DNA of 64,000 nucleotides from Brenneria rubrifaciens (lineage in GTDB: Bacteria; Pseudomonadota; Gammaproteobacteria; Enterobacterales; Enterobacteriaceae), in the NCBI RefSeq assembly GCF_005484945.1, contig NZ_CP034035.1:3038001-3102000 (forward strand), read 5' to 3'. The translations under genes were made by a program, and so were the position numbers. Below are positions 9,058 through 20,100 of this stretch, piece by piece; the first letter of the stretch is position 1; every line of letters starts with the position of its first letter. A model generated the notes under the pieces. It did not search any database, was not told the DNA's origin, and was given only the letters and a program-made list of their open reading frames with translations.

Positions 9058-10275
9058 CTATTGGTGATGACTTTCACGTCGCTTGGCGAAAATCAGCCAC
9101 ACCCACAGCAAGGCAATCGCCAGCGCGAATAATACGCCGAAGCCCACACCGATGGCGATCACCGAGACCCCCAGTTTTACCACCAGCGAATAAAGTCCCA
9201 GCATCAGCAGCATCGCGGCGTTTTCGCCCAGATTTTGCACGGCAATGGCGTTACCCGCTCCGACGCTGGCTTTACCGCGATCCTGTAACAACGCATTGAG
9301 CGGCACAATGAAAAAACCGCCCAGCGCGCCAAGCAAAACCAGCAGGCAGTATGCGCCAATCAGGTTGTGCTGAAAGGTAAAGATCACCACCACGACGCCA
9401 ATCAACACCCCTGCGGGCAGGCAGCGCTGAACCGTGTTCAAGGTAATCAGCCTGGCCGCCGCGCCAGCGCCGACCACAATCCCCACCGCCACCATCGCGT
9501 TCAGCAGCGTCGGCGTCGCGTTATCCGTCATGCCCAGCGCCAGCGGCACCCACAGCACCAGCAGAAAACGCAGCGTCACGCCCGCGCCCCAGAACAGGCT
9601 GGTGCCGACCAGCGAAAAACGGGTTTCCCCGTCACGCCACAGCACGCGGCAGGCAGAGAAAAAGCTGCGCGTCATCCGAGTAGGGTGCCAGGGCTGCCCC
9701 GGCCGCGCCGCCGTGAGACGCGGGATCAACAGGTTAGCCCCCAACGCGATACCATAGGCCACAGCGCAAATCGCCAGCGACGCATACAGGTTCCAGTCGG
9801 CCAGCACGCCACCGGCAACCGATCCGGTCAGGATCGCCGCGATGGTGGAGGCTTCCATCAAGCCGTTGGCTTTAACAAGCTGATCGCCGCGGGCGATCTC
9901 GCCCAGAATCCCGTACTTGGCGGGCGAATAGGCCGCCGCGCCAACACCCACCAGCGTGTATCCCAGAAACGGATTTCCCCCGGCGAAAATCAGCAGCGCG
10001 CCAACCAGCTTCAGGCTATTGGCGAACATCATCACCCGCCCTTTGGCAAAACTGTCCGCTACCTGCCCAACGAAAGGCGCCAGAATGATATACGCCGCCA
10101 CAAAGCCCATCTGTAAAAACGGCTGACTCCAGTCGGGGTAAACAAGCTGTTTGATCAGCGCGAGCGTGGCAAACAGCAGCGCATTGTCACCAAAAGCGGA
10201 AAAAAACTGCGCGATAATCACCGCGCTCATACTACGCGACATCAACGGCGTCGCGGATTGCGGCGTCTGATTCAT
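9058..10275 (-). CDS. lplT: lysophospholipid transporter LplT
   Basis: This 405-residue 12-TM major facilitator protein flips lyso-phosphatidylethanolamine into the inner leaflet for reacylation by Aas. The family signature [17 protein letters not shown] is at the N-terminus, with [27 protein letters not shown] and [15 protein letters not shown] further on. Its start overlaps the aas stop by 4 bases, the usual coupled aas-lplT pair. Confidence 0.96.
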   Translation of the reverse strand: MNQTPQSATPLMSRSMSAVIIAQFFSAFGDNALLFATLALIKQLVYPDWSQPFLQMGFVAAYIILAPFVGQVADSFAKGRVMMFANSLKLVGALLIFAGGNPFLGYTLVGVGAAAYSPAKYGILGEIARGDQLVKANGLMEASTIAAILTGSVAGGVLADWNLYASLAICAVAYGIALGANLLIPRLTAARPGQPWHPTRMTRSFFSACRVLWRDGETRFSLVGTSLFWGAGVTLRFLLVLWVPLALGMTDNATPTLLNAMVAVGIVVGAGAAARLITLNTVQRCLPAGVLIGVVVVIFTFQHNLIGAYCLLVLLGALGGFFIVPLNALLQDRGKASVGAGNAIAVQNLGENAAMLLMLGLYSLVVKLGVSVIAIGVGFGVLFALAIALLWVWLIFAKRRESHHQ

Positions 10276-12428
10276 GATGCCTGCTCCGGTTGGTCGGCCA
10301 TCTGACGTAAGGTGACAAAATCGGGTTTCCCGCTGCCGAGTTGCGGTAATGCCTGCACGTGCCGGATATCCCGCGGCACCATCAGCTCAGGCATGCCGCT
10401 GCCGCGCGCCCGCGCCAGCAGTTTCTCGCGGGTCAGTTGACTGTCGGTGGTAAACAACACCAGCGCTTCCCCTTTGCTGTTGTCGCTTTTAGCGCTGGCG
10501 GCATGCTGCGCGTCCGGGGAAACCGCTGTCGCCAGTAGTTCCACGCTTTCCAGAGAAACCATCTCGCCCGCTAGCTTGGCAAAGCGTTTCACCCGCCCGA
10601 TGATGGTGCAAAACCCGTTGTCGTCCAGTTCGACGATGTCGCCCGTGTCATACCAGCCCATCTGCAATTCACCCTGTGCGTTTTCCGCCGCAGGCGCTTC
10701 CAGTACGCCCGGATCTTCAACCCGCAAATAGCCTTTCATGATGTTCGGTCCGCGCAGTTGTAAGCGACCGCCGCGTTCGATACCCGGCACCGCGATCAAA
10801 CGCGACTCCATTTCCGGCAGCAGACGGCCCACGGTATGGATTTTTGTGGCCATCGGGACATTGATCGCCACCACCGGCGCACACTCCGTTACGCCATACC
10901 CTTCCAGAATACGAATGCCGAATTTGTCCTGCCACAGTTGGCGGGTTGATTCCAACAGTTTTTCCGCCCCGGCCACCACATAGCGTAAACGGGCGAAGTC
11001 ATAAGGATGCGCAAAACGCGCATAATTGCCCAGAAAGGTGGACGTGCCGAACAGCACGGTGCAGTTCTGATCGTAGACCAGTTCCGGCACAATACGGTAA
11101 TGCAAGGGGCTGGGATAGAGGAAGACTCTGGCACCTGTCATCAACGGGGTCAGCAGCCCGACCGTCAGTCCAAAAGCGTGAAACAGCGGCAACGCGGACA
11201 TAAAGCGGTCACGCGGGGTGAAATCGGCCACGGTGCGGATCTGCTCGACGTTCGCCAGCAGGCTGTCATGGGCGTGCACCACGCCCTTCGGATTTCCCTC
11301 CGAACCGGAGGTAAACAGTACAATCGCGGCATCGTCCGCCTGTTGCGGCAACATAGCTTTAGCAGGAAACAGTAGGTGAAACAGGATCCACAGTTTATCC
11401 GCCAGCGTCACCGTGTCCTTCAAATCTTCCAGATAAACCCAGTTGGCATCATTCACCTGCCTGGGTAGGTCGGTGAGTTTCCCCTTTTCCAAAAACTGGC
11501 GTGACGTCACAATGGTTTTGATCGTCGCGGCCTTCATCGCGCTTTGCAGCCCTTTGGCTCCCGCCGTGTAATTGAGCATCGCAGGAACGCGGTTGCGCAA
11601 GGTCGCCCCCAGAATCACGGCGGCGGTAATTGTCGCATTGGGCAATAACAATCCGACATGTTCATCCGCCTGAGTAAAACGTTGCAAAATGCGCGATACG
11701 CCGAGCGATTTTTTCAGTAATCCTTGATAGTTATCTTCTTTGAACGCGATATCCGCAATACAGGGAGAGCGGCGGCCATAGCGCTGGCGGGCGGCAAGAA
11801 ACGCCTGATACAGCGTTTGACGCGGGCGCGTGGCCATCCTCGCCGCCATCATGATCTGATGCAGATGCTCACCCGCCAGTATGCGACGTTCTCTGGCGCT
11901 GCTTGCCCCAGGCATTGGCAGCAGGGTCGGCGGCAGGTAGCTGATGGTGATTTGTGGAAACCAGTGACGTTTGAAGATCCCGCCCAAACGACCGAAGGGC
12001 GAAAGCTCCGCGCCATCAATCCGCACGGGAATAAGGGTCGCGCCGGATTTGGCCGCGATAAACGCCGCGCCGCTGTAAATTTTCATCAGCGACCCGGTCA
12101 CGGTGATCCGTCCCTCCGGGAAGAGCACCACCGGCTGGCCGCGCTCTATCACCTTAATCAGTCCTTTGATGGCTAATGGTTTGGTCGGATCAAGCGGCAC
12201 AAAATCAATATAGGGTTTCAGCCAGCGCATAAACCAGCGTTCTGAAATGGAGGAGTACACCGCAAAAACAGGCTTTATAGGCAAGAACAACGCCAGCAAC
12301 GCCCCATCAAGAAAGGAAACGTGGTTAGGTGTAATCAGTAATTTGGATCGCTGGAAACTGCTGCTGTCGCCCTCAATCCTGATGCGGTACAGACGCCGGA
12401 ACACCCAGCGTAACAGGGTATAAATCAT
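10272..12428 (-). CDS. aas: bifunctional acyl-ACP synthetase / 2-acyl-GPE acyltransferase
   Basis: The 718-residue inner-membrane enzyme (E. coli Aas 719) has two parts. Residues about 1-190 are a PlsC-type acyltransferase with NHVSFLD and FPEGRIT. Residues about 230-710 are an AMP-forming acyl-ACP synthetase with [14 protein letters not shown] and YDTGDIV. Together with LplT it re-acylates lyso-PE at the sn-1 position. It is the first gene of aas-lplT-elaA. An OmrA/B-type sRNA gene lies upstream, as in E. coli. Confidence 0.97.
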   Translation of the reverse strand: MIYTLLRWVFRRLYRIRIEGDSSSFQRSKLLITPNHVSFLDGALLALFLPIKPVFAVYSSISERWFMRWLKPYIDFVPLDPTKPLAIKGLIKVIERGQPVVLFPEGRITVTGSLMKIYSGAAFIAAKSGATLIPVRIDGAELSPFGRLGGIFKRHWFPQITISYLPPTLLPMPGASSARERRILAGEHLHQIMMAARMATRPRQTLYQAFLAARQRYGRRSPCIADIAFKEDNYQGLLKKSLGVSRILQRFTQADEHVGLLLPNATITAAVILGATLRNRVPAMLNYTAGAKGLQSAMKAATIKTIVTSRQFLEKGKLTDLPRQVNDANWVYLEDLKDTVTLADKLWILFHLLFPAKAMLPQQADDAAIVLFTSGSEGNPKGVVHAHDSLLANVEQIRTVADFTPRDRFMSALPLFHAFGLTVGLLTPLMTGARVFLYPSPLHYRIVPELVYDQNCTVLFGTSTFLGNYARFAHPYDFARLRYVVAGAEKLLESTRQLWQDKFGIRILEGYGVTECAPVVAINVPMATKIHTVGRLLPEMESRLIAVPGIERGGRLQLRGPNIMKGYLRVEDPGVLEAPAAENAQGELQMGWYDTGDIVELDDNGFCTIIGRVKRFAKLAGEMVSLESVELLATAVSPDAQHAASAKSDNSKGEALVLFTTDSQLTREKLLARARGSGMPELMVPRDIRHVQALPQLGSGKPDFVTLRQMADQPEQAS

Positions 12429-12640
12429 GTCTTCTCCAATAGACAGATAAACGGTGTAGCCCGCTTAACAGGCGGGCCTGCTGGTTACCGTAACCAAAAG
12501 CGCTCGGTATCAAAATACCTTAGCGCACGGCTCATCACCAGAGTGATAAGACGTTTCTTCCCGTTTCTCTCACGGCGACACGATGGCTGGATGAATTGTT
12601 GCCGCGCTATCCGCCGCGACAACACCGGCGAGCAACAGGC

Positions 12641-12731
12641 AAAAAAAAACCTACGCATCCGCGTAGGTCGGTGTAATCAAAGGGTTCAATGTACAGAGCA
12701 CATTGATACATCACCAATCAATACCTCTGGG
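12641..12731 (-). ncRNA. omrA: OmrA/OmrB-type Hfq-dependent sRNA
   Basis: Read on the minus strand, the transcript would begin CCCAGAGGTATTGATTGGTG, the conserved 5' seed of OmrA and OmrB, which represses outer-membrane protein, curli and flagellar mRNAs. It ends in a terminator CCTACGC-GGAT-GCGTAGG followed by nine T. The terminator is very close to that of E. coli Omr RNAs. The predicted size is about 91 nt (E. coli 82-88). It lies next to aas, the conserved aas-omr location. E. coli has two tandem copies; only one is visible here, so assignment to A or B is arbitrary. TAGAGT, 7 bases upstream of the start, could be the -10. Confidence 0.9.
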
Positions 12732-13179
12732 ACTTTCACTCTAAAGAGTCGCTGTCCGATAAACCAGTGAGTAATCGAAAGAGATTTGGCAGAAATGCAA
12801 CCAACTGTAAAATTCAGCCGTATCCTGTAAGAAACGCGGCGATGTCCGTAGAGAATAAGGTGAAGGTAAAACCGACTCTCTGAAGATCAGAGAAATAGCT
12901 CGGTTATAACCGGTTATGGCAACGCAGTAATGGAGGCAGAAAATGTGGATATTTATTGGCGCTTATTAAAGCCGGGTATATATCGTGAGGCTTCGTCAGA
13001 AAACCTGCATCTGGCAGATGCCCATATTGCATTTAAAACCTGGGGGATTTGGCAAACAGGCTTGTGAAAATCACCTAGGCTATTCCCTTCGCCGTGCTTG
13101 CCAATTTATCACCAAACTATAATCAAATAATCAATACCTGATTATTTTTCAATTATTAACGATACTCACCTATCGGCTT
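12732..13179. other. gene-poor region between omr and first peptide gene
   Basis: No supported gene. The first part carries the omr promoter region. From about 13005 the sequence belongs to the first of two diverged direct-repeat units, whose second copy starts near 13480. Short ORFs on the plus strand here lack ribosome sites and are not kept in the other copy. Confidence 0.55.
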
Positions 13180-13329
13180 TTATGCACAATGACCCCTTGC
13201 GCTCGTCGGGCTGCAAGGTGGCTTATAGTCCCCCATATTGACGGCGGAAAATGCAGAGCCAGACAAGCTAATCACGGTGATACCAGCTAAAAGAACGGTC
13301 TTAGCGAATTGAACTGTTTTCTTGTTCAT
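13180..13329 (-). CDS. small secreted peptide, family 1 copy A
   Basis: A 49-residue ORF below common gene-calling limits. It has a Sec signal MNKKTVQFAKTVLLAGITVI followed by SLSGSAFS, with cleavage likely after the AFS/AFA-like site. A short mature part of about 20 residues contains two cysteines near residues 39 and 48. The first 27 codons are nearly identical to the neighbour at 13630-13809, while the mature part differs. An AAGGGA ribosome site lies 7 bases before the ATG. The function is unknown. Two cysteines suggest one disulfide in the periplasm or outside the cell. Confidence 0.6.
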   Translation of the reverse strand: MNKKTVQFAKTVLLAGITVISLSGSAFSAVNMGDYKPPCSPTSARGHCA

Positions 13330-13629
13330 CGATTGATCCCTTAATATTGATGAGTGGATTAATCCGTTATATACATATCGAATAGTCTTAACAGGTTTCT
13401 TTTTATTTATCCCGACACGAGAAAAAAAGAAACTGGCTTTCTGAAAAGATGACTATTACGATGCTTGCGTCCAAAGGCTGAAGATAGAAACGCCCGCCAG
13501 ACGGCAGTCCATGTTGCTATTTAAAGCCAGGGTATTTGGCAAATAGGTAACCACTTAGGCCATCCCATTTGCCGCGCTTGATAATTTACCACCAGGCTAA
13601 AAAAATCAACAGGAAAATAAGTTTTTTAA

Positions 13630-13809
13630 TTATTTAGCAATCTTGGCCATTGGCCCAGGCCCACCTTCGCAATAGCCATTTGAACTTACAAAGTTGCAAT
13701 ACGGCATTTTTCCCAGATTAGCCCCAGCAAAAGCAGAGCCAGAGAAGCTAATCACGGTGATACCAGCTAATAGAACGGTCTTAGCGAATTGAACTGTTTT
13801 CTTGTTCAT
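13630..13809 (-). CDS. small secreted peptide, family 1 copy B
   Basis: A 59-residue product with the same signal peptide as copy A (MNKKTVQFAKTVLLAGITVI, then SFSGSAFA). The mature peptide of about 31 residues is glycine- and proline-rich, with two cysteines spaced CNFVSSNGYC. I chose the ATG at 13809 rather than 13833 because it follows an AAGGGA ribosome site and matches copy A. A near-consensus hrp box lies 48 bases upstream, so HrpL control is possible. The family is not recognised; it may be a secreted effector-like, signalling or antimicrobial peptide. Confidence 0.65.
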   Translation of the reverse strand: MNKKTVQFAKTVLLAGITVISFSGSAFAGANLGKMPYCNFVSSNGYCEGGPGPMAKIAK

Positions 13810-13856
13810 CGATTGATCCCTTAATATTGACATTGATGGGTTGGTAAATCCATATA

Positions 13857-13884
13857 TAAGTGTCGAATAATATCAACGAGTTCC
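13857..13884 (-). promoter_or_regulatory. hrp-like box upstream of peptide copy B
   Basis: On the minus strand the sequence is GGAACT-N15-ACACTTA, against the HrpL consensus GGAACC-N15/16-CCACNNA. There are two mismatches. The equivalent place in copy A (13372-13399) reads GAAACC-N15-ATATGTA with the same spacing, a decayed version. Confidence 0.45.
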
Positions 13885-14103
13885 TTTTTTATTTATCCCT
13901 ACAAAAAGAAGTAAAAAAATGAATTTTAAACTATAGCAAGCATACTTCATCCATTCCGAAACATGTCCCATAAGTTATAATTCTATTCTATTTTCACATC
14001 TTGACGTGCAAGGCTACAGAGGTGATGCCTAAGCTATCAAAGCATTATTACCTGATCACTACTGTTACCTGTTTTCGCCCTTATCTTAATGAAGGACAAG
14101 CCG

Positions 14104-14131
14104 GGAACTCCATTTTAGTCATTTCCACTAA
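14104..14131 (+). promoter_or_regulatory. hrp box (HrpL sigma-factor promoter) for the effector
   Basis: GGAACT-N15-CCACTAA, one mismatch from GGAACC-N15/16-CCACNNA, ends 58 bases before the effector start. This is the normal promoter type for Hrp1-class T3SS genes in Pectobacteriaceae, Erwinia and Pseudomonas syringae. Confidence 0.82.
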
Positions 14132-14189
14132 ATAATATAACCTTGGTAATAATACCAAATCATATCATTCAGATTTCGGTGTTAAGAAA

Positions 14190-17100
14190 ATGAAAATTCG
14201 TAACTCCGACCGCGATTTTGATACAGCACACTTTTCAGCTTCTGAGTCAACGTCTCATCCGCGTGAACTTAAAAGAGCGAAGAGAGAATTTACCGAAGAA
14301 ACAGAGCCACCCCACCTCCCAATGGGAACAAAACGTCTCCGACCGGGGCCGCAAGCGCAAATTATAGAAAGGCGTTATCAGGCAACCGGTTCAACATCGG
14401 GCGATGCAGAACATACATCCAGAAAACGCCGGGCGGAAACATCTCCTGAACAGCTTCGTTCGGAACACCACCCTGATCTATCCCGACCATCGACGGAGAT
14501 AAGATGGAGCCGGGCGCTTGATTACCCTGAACACAACCTTAGCCATCAGGAAGCAAGCAGGTTAAAAGCACAGCGCGTAGCACAACAGCATGAACTCAGT
14601 AGTTTCAGCGACGCGGGGTTTCCAGAACGCTGTTTCAGCATGGCGAACGATAACGTGCTTGCACAGCGCAATCACGTTGGCAGAGCGCTTATTTTTCTCC
14701 AATCGTCCAATGATCCGGAAACGAATATTCACTGGCTCACGCGTTATCTGGTGAAACTGGGAGCCCATCAGAGTCCTCCCCCCTCGCCACGCATTAACCA
14801 TCGCGTGATGGAGTGCGCGGAACTGGGCGCGCGCTATATCGTGCAGCATAGCGACTGGTTCAAAGGCAAGCCGATCCAACTGTACGCGACAATGGCCAAC
14901 CGACTGAGCAAACATCCAGAAAACCCCGTTTGTATGCGGGCGCTGGCGCGGATTGCGGGCGAGGTTCTAAGCGTACGGGATCTTCGTTCGCCAAACGTCA
15001 AATCGCAGGCATTGCTGGTCGGCGCGTTCGCTAAAAACAAGGACAGCGAGCGCTGCCGCGATGCGGTATTAAGCATTGTCGGGCACGCATTGCAAGATCG
15101 GCGCTGCGTATTCGGTTCACAGGATATACATATGTTTCTGAATGCATTGAGCAAATGGTCAGATAACAGGCAGGCTGAGGAGGCAGCCTGCCTGCTGGCG
15201 GAAAAGATAGCGGACCCGCATTTACGGCTGAAGCAGAAAATGGATGCCACACAGGTGGCCAACATCCTACACGCATTCAGTAAATGGCCGCAGCAGCGGG
15301 TGATAAAAGATCAGGCCGTTGAACTGGGGGGAATCATTGTCACGGAACCCAGACTTAGGCAGAAATTGGGTCATAAGGAAATGGGGAGCGCTCTGCACGC
15401 GTTGAGCCAATGGACGGGTGAACACTGGGCATGGAAAGCGACACATAGCCTTGCTAAAGAGATGAGAGTTAATCGCGCTCTCTTTAACCAAATTGGTGCC
15501 GAAAGTCTGACCAGTTGTTTAAACGCGCTGAGCAAATGGTCGGACAAGCCGGAAATGGGTGAGTTCATTTCCATACTGGCTAAGATCGTTGTTAACGACG
15601 ACAAAATGCGCTGGTCAATGGGTGCCCAGCAGGTGGGAAATACGCTTAACGCGTTGAGCAAATGGCCGACAGAAGCACACGTGAAAAAGGCGGCGCTGGC
15701 GCTGGCAGACCGGCTGACCCAGGATGGCGCGCTACGTGAACAGATGAACGCCCAGGGCGTGAGTAACGTGCTTAACGCGCTAAGCAAATGGCCGTCGGCA
15801 ACACCGGCGGCGGAAGCGTCGCTGGCGCTGGGGGACCGGCTGGCGGAGGATGAGGCGCTGCGGGCGCAGATGAGCGCGCAAGGCGTGAGTAACGTGCTTA
15901 ACGCGCTAAGTAAATGGCCGGAAGATAAGCATGCCAGGGAGGCGGGGCTGTCGCTGGCGGTACGGTTAACCGAAGAAGGTCGGTTACGCGGAGAAATGAA
16001 TGAGCAGGAGTTGAGTATTACCTTAAATGCGCTATGCAAATGGCCGGGAGATAGTCGTACCGATGAGGTATTGCGGGCATTAGCGGGCAGACTGGCCGGA
16101 GATGAGGCGCTGCGGGCACAGATGAACGCACAAGGAATAAGCAATGCCCTGAACGCGCTGAGCAAATGGCCGGAAGATACACAGGCGAGCGAGGCGGTGC
16201 TGTCGCTGGCGGAAAAGCTCACTCAAGACGGTAAATTACGCAGGGAAATGAATGCTCAGAACATCAGTAATGCGCTAAATGCGTTAAGCAAATGGCCGGA
16301 TGCTGAAAAGACGAAGATGGCAGCGCTATCACTCACGGAAAGGCTTGCCCAAGACGGTAAATTACGTGACGAACTGAACGCTCAAAATACCAGCAATGTG
16401 GTGAACGCACTGAGTAAATGGTCTGGTGAAGAGCAAGTTCAGAACGTCATTCTGCCGCTGGCGGAAAGGTTGATCAAAGACGATAAATTACGCAATGGAA
16501 TGACTACTCAGAATATGAGTATCACCCTAAACGCGTTGAGTAAATGGCCGAAACTGACGCCGGTCAGAGAGGCGGCAGACCTGCTGATCGCGCCACTGGG
16601 CTCCAACCTGCGTCCCTGGCGTGATGTCGGGATCGCCAATATTGCTCAGATCGCCAACGCCCTGAATGCGTTGAGCAAAGACGAGACGCGGGAAATCGCC
16701 ATGCTGGAGCGTTTTTCCTTCCATTTGGAGCTGCATCCTGAACGTTTAAAGGAGGCCAATCTCAGTGATATCAGCGTCCTATTTAAAGCCTATAATCGTC
16801 TGCATATGCAGCGCGCGCTACGTCCGATGGCGTTGCCTGCGTTGGCAAGAACAGAGGCGCTGCTGAAAAGTGACGCGCTGCGCGACGCATCGTTGGAGTC
16901 GGTGGCGACAATTTGTCTTGGGCTGTTGCCGCTGGCGCGCAGCGGTGAGTTACAACGCTACCGCAGCAAGACGTTAAAAACGCTCGAGGCGCTCCTGCCC
17001 GTGGTGGCGCGTAAAATAGATGCCTATCTTCGCCATGCAAATTCGGCGTCTTTAAGTAATGTGCTTCATCTGAGAGATAACAACGGAGAAGCCTGTGGCA

Positions 17101-20100
17101 CTCGCCGCCCCGCGCTCAGCTTTTATCAGGTGCTCAAGACTTACCATCTGGTGGCGCGACAATGGAAACCGACTTATATCGAAGGCGATCGCGACGCGAT
17201 CAAAGAAAGGCAGAACGAGCTTAAAACCTGGGTACAGGAGACGCTGGCACGCACGCAAGATGCAATTTCGGCGGATCTTCAGGATATGAGCTGGAATCTT
17301 ATCGCCCAAATCGAAGCGGGCGATAATCTGTATGACGCGCTGGACATGCACATAGACAGAGATGCGGCGGCGATAGCGGCACGCCATCCGCCTATCACTT
17401 TCGACCTGGCGGACATTAGGGAACAGCTGCGCACACCGCCGGGCAGACCGGTGGTGCCCCCGGCAGGTATGGGCGCGACATGGCATATCATTGTCGATAT
17501 TAATGGCCAGGAGGTAAAAAAGGCGGATGGCGACAGTGACGGGCCGCCGCCGTATTCATTTTATACGCGGCTGACGAATCAGCCACTGGTGGAAGTACAG
17601 CTTCCCGGCGAATTGAGCAGCTTTATGCTGTCGCGTACGTTCACCTATCAGAATGAGCCGTGGCGTTTCGACCTGTTCGGCGGTAGCCGCCTGCAAAAAG
17701 CGCGGCGCAATACGGTCTCCGATATCCTGGAGCACAGAGAGACGGCGAAATCGCAGTTGCCCGCCATCCGGTACGCCGACACCATGCCGGGCAGCGATTT
17801 TATGCGTCTGGTTGAAAAGCTCTCTCCGCAGCGCGAGGACTGGTCGCGTATGCAACGCGCTCTACTGGAGATGGTGCCGGCGGATCATGTCATTGAGGGC
17901 ACATTGCGTCTGGGCTGGTGCGCGGACGTACCGGGGCCGCAGCATCCCTTTAAACTCACCAGTCCATCCGGCGAACGTCTGGCGCTGTGCCCCAACGACG
18001 GCTGCGGCTTTTTAAAATGGGAAGTGGCGCAGCGCATCCCGGTGGTTAAGGCACACATGGAAGCTTGGGCGGCCTCACAGACGGGGCAGGTCAACGAGGC
18101 GCAGCGTACGCTGCTTAAATCGCAGGAGGTCCATCCGAACAGCGTACCGCCGCAGGCGATGATGCACTATCCGCGTAGTGACGCGGTACGAGCCGAAGCC
18201 TATGAAGCACTGCAAAACAAATTGGCCGGAATGCTGGGGAAGAAAAAGGCCCAACAGCCGACGACATCTCAATCTCAACCCCACAATCAAATGATTGGGT
18301 TGCAGACGCTTTATCATATGCTGGTCAGCAGCGGCTATGAGGGCCGGCGCGTACGCGCGGTGCCGTCGGCGGATGACCGGTTATACCTGCCGACGATCAA
18401 TATGCCGGGATTTCAGCGGCCGACTTGCGATGTGCTGTTGGGCAAGCCCCCTTATGATAAGGAGAACTTACAGGCGATTTCGGCCGACAAGGTGATCACG
18501 CCAGTTGACGGTAACGCGACCGCCCGCTTCCTGGATCAGTGCTTTTCCATCCAGTACAGCTATACCGGTTTCAACGATGATGCCGACGAGGATACCGAGA
18601 TGCTGCACAGCAAGGGAATGTTGATCATTCCACCGCCAGGCTACTGGTCTCCCGATCATGCAGAGCAGGATATGGTGTGTTCGCGCGAAGACCTGAAGAT
18701 TTTGTCGCGCTGGAAAATGCGGCGCGACCGTGGCAGCCTGCCGGATCAAATGCTCAGTACCGGCAACCTGAGGGTGAAGGATACGCTGATACCCGGCCGG
18801 TTGGGGGCGCTGCCGATTCCAGAAATGCGCAAGCGAAATATGGATACCGACGGCGATGAAGCCTATGTCTACATGGGATATCCGGCGTTGACGACGCATA
18901 TCCGCGAGGTGATGGCTGAGCGTACACAACGGCGCGGCGCCGAAAAATCGTTTAAGCCGGAAAAAACCGCCACGGCGGCCATTGACGATCAGGGGCGCTA
19001 CCATTTTGGACGGTCCAGAGAGATCATGAACGAACAGATTGGCAGCAAACTGCTCGGCAGAGCCAGCACCTTAGCCAACCGTTTTCTAGCTCAACCGGAT
19101 GATCTGCGTGAGAAAATGGCCCATACCATGATGTTCGGTGTGTATGATGGCATCGAGCGTAGCCTGCGTAACGGTTTGCGCCAGTGGCTGGCTGGCGAAA
19201 ACGATGCGCAGGCGCTGAAGAGTCTGCGCGCTCAGGCGCTGAGCGCCACTGATCGCGCACATCTACCCGAAGCGCGGGAGGCGGCGAAGCTACTTCATTA
19301 TCTGACGTTACAGTTGGGCGGCCCCGGAGACAAGTCGCCGCCTGAAATATCCAGTGAGCTGGCGATAGCGATGCCGCGGTTGGCAATAGCTTACGCACAG
19401 GCAACGGATACGCCGTCGCGCATTAACGCCATACTGGATAATTATCCGGTCTGCCGGATATCTCACGAACAGTTCCCTAATGGTCAACCGGGGCTGGTCT
19501 CCGGCGAACCAGAGTTAACAATACGTAATCTCTTCACCCTGGCGGTGAAGATTGGCACCGATGCGCTGAAATCGGACACCGGCGTCCGGCTGTTCACCAA
19601 AGTCATAGACAGTTGTGAAATGACCGAACGCGGCTTTCATGATCGAATACGTGATGTGCCTTATAGCAAAAAGACTGCGCGTGAGCTGCGGGACGGGCAT
19701 TTTGATCCCGAACAAGCGAAAAAAACACTGGCATCCATCCCCACGCTGGCGGCGTCGGTGATGGAAGTTGGCGTGGAGATGTTGCAGCAGGAGGGGTTGG
19801 TCAAAGCGGCGCCCACCCTACAAGATCAGGCTCAGTCGCTGTCGTTGAAAGCGCTGCGCGAAACATCGCTGTCGTTACATAATCAGGCGAGGCAGGCGGA
19901 GCCAGGCATGACGCTTATGCTACAACGGTTACTGCCCGCTGGCGCTTATCTGGCAGGGCTGGACCACTGCGTCAAGTCAGTGTCTTCGCTGGAGGATAAA
20001 GTAAAGCGCCTCTATGCCGAACATCAGCAGAATTTGTCGCAGGCCGCGTCGCTGGTCAACGACATGCTGCGCTACAGCATCGTGCTGCCGGACACGTCCT

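Larger units (their letters stand above)
13005..13885. repeat. diverged tandem duplication carrying two peptide genes
   Basis: Unit 1 (about 13005-13400) and unit 2 (about 13480-13885) align along their length. The parts shared are the AT-rich downstream flank (TTTGGCAAA, TCACCTAGG / CCACTTAGG), the peptide signal-sequence part (nearly identical) and the upstream leader ending GGGATCAATCG before the ATG. The 3' part of each peptide gene has diverged most. Confidence 0.75.

Noticed and set aside
12935..13069. 45-codon plus-strand ORF starting ATGGAGGCAGAA upstream of the first peptide gene
   Set aside because: No ribosome site, and the matching segment of the second repeat unit does not keep the frame.
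15130..16690. 126-base periodic repeats considered as a CRISPR or DNA-level satellite
   Set aside because: The period is exactly 42 codons, the frame is open throughout and the units encode the SKWP protein repeat.
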